64,000 nucleotides of DNA from Serratia sarumanii (GTDB taxonomy: Bacteria > Pseudomonadota > Gammaproteobacteria > Enterobacterales > Enterobacteriaceae). Positions 59,141 through 64,000 of this stretch are shown in pieces. The notes beneath the pieces are model-generated. The model did no database searches. It had not been told where the DNA came from and was given only the letters and a program-made list of their open reading frames with translations. The stretch covers positions 2,108,001 to 2,172,000 of the forward strand of contig NZ_CP124750.1 in NCBI RefSeq assembly GCF_029962605.1, given 5' to 3'. How positions within the stretch are numbered: position 1 is the first letter of the stretch; the number at the start of each line of letters is the position of its first letter. Made by a program: the position numbers and the translations under genes.

Positions 59141-60295
59141 ATGGATCAATTTTTGCCTTTCTCTCGTCCGGCCATCGGCGATGAAGAAATCGCCGCGGTA
59201 GAGAAAGTATTGCGTTCCGGTTGGATCACCACCGGGCCGCAAAACCAGCAACTGGAAAGCGACTTCTGCTCCACTTTCGGCTGTAAGCACGCCATCGCCG
59301 TCAGTTCCGCCACGGCGGGCATGCACATCACGCTGATGGCGCTGGGCATCGGCGCTGGCGACGAAGTCATCACCCCTTCGCAAACCTGGGTCTCCACCCT
59401 CAACATGATCGAGCTGCTGGGCGCCACGCCGGTGATGATCGACGTTGACCGTGATACGTTGATGGTCAGCGCCGCCGATGTCGAGGCTGCCATCACCCCG
59501 AATACCAAAGCGATTGTTCCGGTGCATTATGCCGGTGCTCCCCTGCAAATGGATGCGCTGCGCGCCGTAGCCGCACGCCATCGCTTGCCGCTGATCGAAG
59601 ACGCCGCCCACGCGGTCGGCACGCGCTACAACGGCGAATGGGTCGGCGCACGCGGCACGGCGATTTTCTCTTTCCACGCGATTAAAAACGTGACCTGCGC
59701 CGAAGGCGGCCTGATCGCCACCGACGACGATGCGCTGGCGGATCGCCTGCGTTGCCTGAAGTTCCACGGTCTGGCCGTCGATGCCTTCGATCGCCAGCAG
59801 CTTGGCCGCAAACCGCAGGCCGAAGTGGTGGAGCCGGGTTACAAATACAACCTGTCCGACATTCATGCGGCGATCGCCGTGGTGCAACTGTCGCGCTTTG
59901 CTGAGCTGAACGCGCGCCGTAAGGCGCTGGCACAGCGCTACCTGAGCGCGCTGGAAGGCTCGCCGTTCCAACCGTTGGGCGTGCCGGATTATCCGCATGA
60001 CCACGCCTGGCACCTGTTTATGGTCCGCGTCGATCCCGCGCGTTGCGGCATCGATCGCGACCAACTGATGGAGCGCCTGAAAGAGGTTGGCGTCGGCACC
60101 GGGCTGCATTTCCGCGCCGCGCATACTCAGAAATTCTACCGTGAGCGTTATCCGCAGCTTTCTTTGCCGAATACCGAATGGAACTCGGCGCGGCTGTGCA
60201 CCTTACCGCTATTCCCTGATATGACCGACGCCGACGTGGATCGCGTGGTCAATGCCTTGTCTTCTGTTGTGGAGTCTTTACGTGCCTCGCGTTGA
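59141..60295 (+). CDS. arnB: UDP-4-amino-4-deoxy-L-arabinose aminotransferase ArnB
   Basis: PLP-dependent enzyme of 384 residues that aminates UDP-4-keto-arabinose using glutamate. DegT/DnrJ family blocks: [59 protein letters not shown] and the PLP lysine in [16 protein letters not shown] use [10 protein letters not shown] as the start, with GGGG upstream. First gene of the arn operon for 4-amino-arabinose modification of lipid A and polymyxin resistance. arnC begins within its last codons. Confidence 0.96.
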   Translation: MDQFLPFSRPAIGDEEIAAVEKVLRSGWITTGPQNQQLESDFCSTFGCKHAIAVSSATAGMHITLMALGIGAGDEVITPSQTWVSTLNMIELLGATPVMIDVDRDTLMVSAADVEAAITPNTKAIVPVHYAGAPLQMDALRAVAARHRLPLIEDAAHAVGTRYNGEWVGARGTAIFSFHAIKNVTCAEGGLIATDDDALADRLRCLKFHGLAVDAFDRQQLGRKPQAEVVEPGYKYNLSDIHAAIAVVQLSRFAELNARRKALAQRYLSALEGSPFQPLGVPDYPHDHAWHLFMVRVDPARCGIDRDQLMERLKEVGVGTGLHFRAAHTQKFYRERYPQLSLPNTEWNSARLCTLPLFPDMTDADVDRVVNALSSVVESLRASR

Positions 60296-61262
60296 ACCGA
60301 TTAAAAAAGTATCGGTAGTCATCCCGGTATACAACGAGCAGGAAAGCCTGCCGGCGTTGCTGGAGCGGACTACTGCCGCCTGTAAGCAGTTATCTCAACC
60401 TTATGAAATCATCCTCGTCGACGATGGCAGCAGCGACAACTCCGCTGACATGCTGACTGCGGCGGCGGAAAAGCCGGATAGCCACGTGATCGCCGTCTTG
60501 CTGAACCGCAACTATGGCCAGCACTCGGCCATTATGGCCGGTTTCAATCAGGTGACCGGCGATCTGGTGATTACGCTGGACGCCGATCTGCAGAACCCGC
60601 CGGAGGAGATCCCACGGCTGGTCAGCGTGGCGGAAGAGGGCTATGACGTGGTGGGCACCGTGCGCGCCAACCGTCAGGACTCCTGGTTCCGCAAAAGCGC
60701 CTCGCGCGTGATCAACATGATGATTCAACGCGCCACCGGCAAGTCGATGGGGGACTACGGCTGCATGCTGCGCGCCTACCGTCGTCATATCGTTGAGGCG
60801 ATGCTGCACTGCCATGAGCGCAGCACCTTTATCCCGATCCTGGCGAATACCTTCGCCCGCCGCACGACCGAGATCGACGTGCGTCACGCCGAACGCGAGT
60901 TTGGCGACTCCAAGTACAGCCTGATGAAGCTGATCAACCTGATGTATGACTTGATCACCTGCCTGACCACCACGCCGCTGCGTTTGCTCAGCGTGGTCGG
61001 CAGCATCGTGGCGCTGTCCGGGTTTGTGCTGGCGCTGGTGCTGATAGCGCTGCGTCTGCTGCTCGGCCCTGAATGGGCCGCCGGCGGCGTGTTCACCCTT
61101 TTCGCCGTCCTGTTCACCTTTATCGGCGCCCAGTTTGTCGGCATGGGGCTACTGGGTGAATACATCGGCCGCATCTATACCGACGTGCGCGCGCGTCCTC
61201 GCTATTTTGTTCAGAAAGTGGTCGGTGCACAGCAGGGCCACAATACTCAGGAAGAAGAATGA
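60282..61262 (+). CDS. arnC: Undecaprenyl-phosphate 4-deoxy-4-formamido-L-arabinose transferase ArnC
   Basis: A 326-residue membrane glycosyltransferase (family 2) that moves formyl-aminoarabinose to undecaprenyl phosphate. Catalytic part: [51 protein letters not shown] and [16 protein letters not shown]; two C-terminal helices follow ([45 protein letters not shown]). The GTG at 60282 has GGAG eight bases upstream and overlaps arnB by 14 bases. Confidence 0.95.
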   Translation: MPRVEPIKKVSVVIPVYNEQESLPALLERTTAACKQLSQPYEIILVDDGSSDNSADMLTAAAEKPDSHVIAVLLNRNYGQHSAIMAGFNQVTGDLVITLDADLQNPPEEIPRLVSVAEEGYDVVGTVRANRQDSWFRKSASRVINMMIQRATGKSMGDYGCMLRAYRRHIVEAMLHCHERSTFIPILANTFARRTTEIDVRHAEREFGDSKYSLMKLINLMYDLITCLTTTPLRLLSVVGSIVALSGFVLALVLIALRLLLGPEWAAGGVFTLFAVLFTFIGAQFVGMGLLGEYIGRIYTDVRARPRYFVQKVVGAQQGHNTQEEE

Positions 61263-63244
61263 TGAAAGCTATTGTATTTGCTTACCATGATATTGGCTGC
61301 GCCGGTCTGAAAGCGCTGACTGAGGCGGGTTATGACGTGCAGGCCGTGTTCACGCACACCGACGACCCTGGCGAGAACAACTTCTTCTCCTCCGTGGCCC
61401 GTTTGGGCGCCGAATTGGATCTGCCGGTCTATGCGCCAGAGGACGTAAACCACCCGCTGTGGGTTGACCGCATTCGCGCACTGCAGCCGGACGTGATCTT
61501 CTCGTTCTATTACCGCCACATGCTGAGCGACGAGATCCTGTCGCTGGCACCGCAGGGCGGTTTCAATCTGCACGGTTCGCTGCTGCCACGTTACCGTGGC
61601 CGTGCGCCGGTGAACTGGGCGCTGGTGAACGGCGAAACCGAAACCGGCGCCACGCTGCACAAGATGGTGAAACGCCCGGACGCCGGGGACATCGTCGGGC
61701 AGCAAAAAGTGGCCATCGCCGACGGCGATACCGCGCTGACGCTGCACAAAAAAGTGCTGGAAGCCGCGCAGATCGTGTTGAAAGAGCAACTGCCGAAGCT
61801 GAAGAACGGCACCGCCACCTTCACCAGGCAGGATGAGTCCCAGGCCAGCTACTTCGGCCGCCGCAGCGCGGCGGACGGCGAGATCCTGTGGCACAAATCC
61901 GCCAAAGAGATCAACAACCTGGTGCGCGCCGTCACCGAGCCGTACCCGGGGGCGTTCAGCTACCTCGGCCAGCGCCAGCTGATCGTCTGGCGCTCTCGCG
62001 TGCTGGATACCCAACACGATAAGCAGCCGGGCACCGTGCTGAGCACCTCGCCGCTGGTCATCGCCTGTGGCGAAGGCGCGCTGGAGATCGTCGCCGGTCA
62101 AAACGACAGCGGTCTGTACGTGCAGGGCAGCCGCCTGGCGCAGGAAATGGGCATCGTCACCGACGTGCGTCTGGCCGCCAAGCCGAACGCCGCGATGAAA
62201 CGCCGCACCCGCGTACTGATCCTCGGGGTCAACGGCTTCATCGGCAACCACCTGACCGAGCGCCTGCTGCGCGACGATCGCTACGACATCTATGGTCTGG
62301 ATATCGGCTCTGACGCCATCAGCCGCTTCCTCGACAACCCGCGCTTCCACTTCGTGGAAGGCGACATCAGCATCCACTCCGAGTGGATCGAGTATCACAT
62401 CAAGAAATGCGACGTGGTGCTACCGCTGGTGGCGATCGCGACGCCGATCGAATACACCCGTAACCCGCTGCGCGTGTTCGAGCTGGACTTCGAAGAGAAC
62501 CTGAAGATTGTTCGCGACTGCGTGAAATACAACAAGCGCATCATCTTCCCGTCCACTTCCGAAGTGTACGGCATGTGCGACGACAAAGAGTTCGACGAAG
62601 ACCATTCGCGCCTGATCGTGGGGCCGATCAACAAGCAGCGCTGGATCTATTCGGTCTCCAAACAGCTGCTGGATCGGGTGATCTGGGCTTACGGCGCCAA
62701 AGAAGGCCTGAAGTTCACGCTGTTCCGTCCGTTCAACTGGATGGGGCCGCGCCTGGATAACCTGGACGCGGCGCGTATCGGCTCTTCCCGCGCCATCACC
62801 CAGCTGATCCTCAACCTGGTGGAAGGTTCGCCGATCAAACTGATGGACGGCGGCGCGCAGAAACGTTGCTTCACCGACATCAACGACGGCATCGAAGCGC
62901 TGTTCCGCATCATCGAGAACCGCGACGGCCTGTGTGACGGCCAGATCGTCAACATCGGCAACCCGACCAACGAAGCGAGCATTCGCGAGCTGGCGGAAAT
63001 GCTGCTGGAAAGCTTCAACAACCACCCGTTGCGCGACCGCTTCCCGCCGTTTGCCGGCTTCAAGGACGTGGAGAGCAGCAGCTACTACGGTAAAGGTTAC
63101 CAGGACGTCGAGCACCGCACGCCGAGCATCAAAAATGCTCACCGCCTGCTGGGCTGGCAGCCGACCATCGAGATGAAGCAAACCATCGCCGATACGCTGG
63201 ACTACTTCCTGCGCACTACCGTTCAGGAAGGGAACGGTGCATGA
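61262..63244 (+). CDS. arnA: Bifunctional ArnA: UDP-GlcA decarboxylase and UDP-Ara4N formyltransferase
   Basis: A 660-residue fusion, same length as in E. coli. The N-terminal formyltransferase (residues 1-300) carries [25 protein letters not shown] with the Asn-His-Asp site. The C-terminal dehydrogenase/decarboxylase has [19 protein letters not shown] (NAD Rossmann), FPSTSEVYG and the [10 protein letters not shown] catalytic tyrosine and lysine. Two consecutive ATGs start the frame; the second gives the family length, the first overlaps the arnC stop. It makes UDP-4-keto-arabinose and later formylates the aminated sugar. Confidence 0.96.
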   Translation: MKAIVFAYHDIGCAGLKALTEAGYDVQAVFTHTDDPGENNFFSSVARLGAELDLPVYAPEDVNHPLWVDRIRALQPDVIFSFYYRHMLSDEILSLAPQGGFNLHGSLLPRYRGRAPVNWALVNGETETGATLHKMVKRPDAGDIVGQQKVAIADGDTALTLHKKVLEAAQIVLKEQLPKLKNGTATFTRQDESQASYFGRRSAADGEILWHKSAKEINNLVRAVTEPYPGAFSYLGQRQLIVWRSRVLDTQHDKQPGTVLSTSPLVIACGEGALEIVAGQNDSGLYVQGSRLAQEMGIVTDVRLAAKPNAAMKRRTRVLILGVNGFIGNHLTERLLRDDRYDIYGLDIGSDAISRFLDNPRFHFVEGDISIHSEWIEYHIKKCDVVLPLVAIATPIEYTRNPLRVFELDFEENLKIVRDCVKYNKRIIFPSTSEVYGMCDDKEFDEDHSRLIVGPINKQRWIYSVSKQLLDRVIWAYGAKEGLKFTLFRPFNWMGPRLDNLDAARIGSSRAITQLILNLVEGSPIKLMDGGAQKRCFTDINDGIEALFRIIENRDGLCDGQIVNIGNPTNEASIRELAEMLLESFNNHPLRDRFPPFAGFKDVESSSYYGKGYQDVEHRTPSIKNAHRLLGWQPTIEMKQTIADTLDYFLRTTVQEGNGA

Positions 63245-64000
63245 AGAAAGTCGGTCTGCGGGTTGATGTAGATACCTTCAGCGGCACCCGTGAAGGGGTG
63301 CCGCAGTTGCTGGATCTGTTCGAAAAGTACGACATTCAGGCCAGCTTCTTCTTCAGCGTGGGACCGGACAACATGGGGCGCCATCTTTGGCGCCTTTTGC
63401 GTCCGAAATTTTTGTGGAAAATGCTGCGTTCGAACGCCGCCTCGCTGTACGGTCTGGACATTCTGCTGGCCGGCACCGCCTGGCCGGGGCGCAACATTTC
63501 ACGCGCGCTGGGGCCGCTGATGAAGCGCACCGCCGAAGCCGGCCATGAGGTCGGGCTGCACGCCTGGGATCACCAGGGGTGGCAGGCCAGGGTCGGCAAG
63601 TGGAGCGAGGCGCAGCTGACCGAACAGGTACAGCTGGGCGTCGACGCCCTGAGCGCCAGCACCGGCCAGCCGGTGAAATGCTCCGCCGTGGCGGGTTGGC
63701 GCGCCGATACGCGCGTGCTGGAGGTCAAACAACGCTTCGGCTTCCATTACAACAGCGATTGCCGCGGCACCCATCCGTTCCGTCCGGTGCTGAGCGACGG
63801 GCGCCACGGTACGGTGCAGATCCCGGTGACGCTGCCGACCTTCGATGAAGTGATTGGCAGCGAAGTCAGCATGGCCGACTTCAACGACTATATTCTGCGC
63901 GCCATCGAGAACGATCGCGGCGTGCCGGTGTACACCATTCACACCGAAGTGGAAGGCATGTCGCAGGCGGCGATGTTCGAACAGTTATTGCAACGCGCAC
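63241..64000 (+). CDS. arnD: 4-deoxy-4-formamido-L-arabinose-phosphoundecaprenol deformylase ArnD (3' end outside window)
   Basis: NodB-type polysaccharide deacetylase family enzyme; 253 residues are visible of about 300. It removes the formyl group so that aminoarabinose can be transferred to lipid A. Motifs: [21 protein letters not shown] with the metal aspartate, [16 protein letters not shown] with histidines, and [21 protein letters not shown]. It overlaps arnA by four bases (ATGA). The frame is open at the right edge. Confidence 0.95.
   Translation, partial: MKKVGLRVDVDTFSGTREGVPQLLDLFEKYDIQASFFFSVGPDNMGRHLWRLLRPKFLWKMLRSNAASLYGLDILLAGTAWPGRNISRALGPLMKRTAEAGHEVGLHAWDHQGWQARVGKWSEAQLTEQVQLGVDALSASTGQPVKCSAVAGWRADTRVLEVKQRFGFHYNSDCRGTHPFRPVLSDGRHGTVQIPVTLPTFDEVIGSEVSMADFNDYILRAIENDRGVPVYTIHTEVEGMSQAAMFEQLLQRA

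Overview
The window reads as chromosome of an enterobacterium of the genus Serratia, most likely S. marcescens or a close relative. The evidence is high GC content, gene-by-gene agreement with E. coli K-12 order in long blocks (letA-letB-rsmF with msrC, proQ-prc-htpX-yebQ-kdgR, tcyP-ydjM-hxpB-yniB-yniA, and thrS-infC-rpmI-rplT-pheM-pheST-ihfA-btuCED), and accessory loci interleaved between these blocks. Species assignment is inference. I see no tRNA, rRNA, insertion sequence, prophage or CRISPR array.

Layout. 1-5.7 kb (minus): a Csu-type archaic chaperone-usher pilus operon, three small spore-coat-U subunits, chaperone, usher and a two-domain tip subunit that runs off the left edge. 5.9-11.4 kb (minus): rsmF and the LetA/LetB lipid transport pair. 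11.6-19.6 kb: msrC, proQ, prc, htpX, an unrecognised acidic protein, yebQ (minus) and kdgR. 19.7-26.5 kb: a complete 2-aminoethylphosphonate uptake and degradation locus, phnRSTUV divergent from phnWX, with matching PhnR-like operator palindromes. 26.5-32.7 kb: cystine transporter tcyP, ydjM, hxpB, an HdeD-like/papain-like fusion, yniB and yniA. 33-36.5 kb: SitABCD-type manganese/iron importer behind a Fur box. 36.6-37.7 kb: a GhoS-like protein without a GhoT partner, and emtA. 38-41.9 kb: three-subunit membrane gluconate-type dehydrogenase preceded by a GntR-type operator. 42-47.7 kb: HAAAP amino acid transporter, a siderophore-type binding protein with no cognate permease beside it, marC and two unrecognised membrane proteins.

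47.9-55.2 kb is the translation superoperon: thrS, infC with an AUU start, rpmI, rplT, the pheM leader peptide and attenuator, pheS, pheT and ihfA. A 43-residue lipoprotein-like gene and a DUF2502 gene follow, then btuC-btuE-btuD (58.7 kb), and the arnBCAD lipid A aminoarabinose operon, which leaves the window inside arnD. A PmrA-type box and a possible PhoP-type repeat precede arnB.

Working together: several loci carry their own recognisable regulatory sites (Fur, GntR, PhnR, heat shock sigma factor, CpxR, PmrA, LexA). Envelope maintenance is a recurring theme (LetAB, Prc, HtpX, EmtA, Arn, BtuCD, Csu pili). The items least explained by known biology are the HdeD/papain fusion, the orphan GhoS, the acidic protein after htpX, the 43-residue lipoprotein and the operator-rich spacer between ydjM and hxpB.
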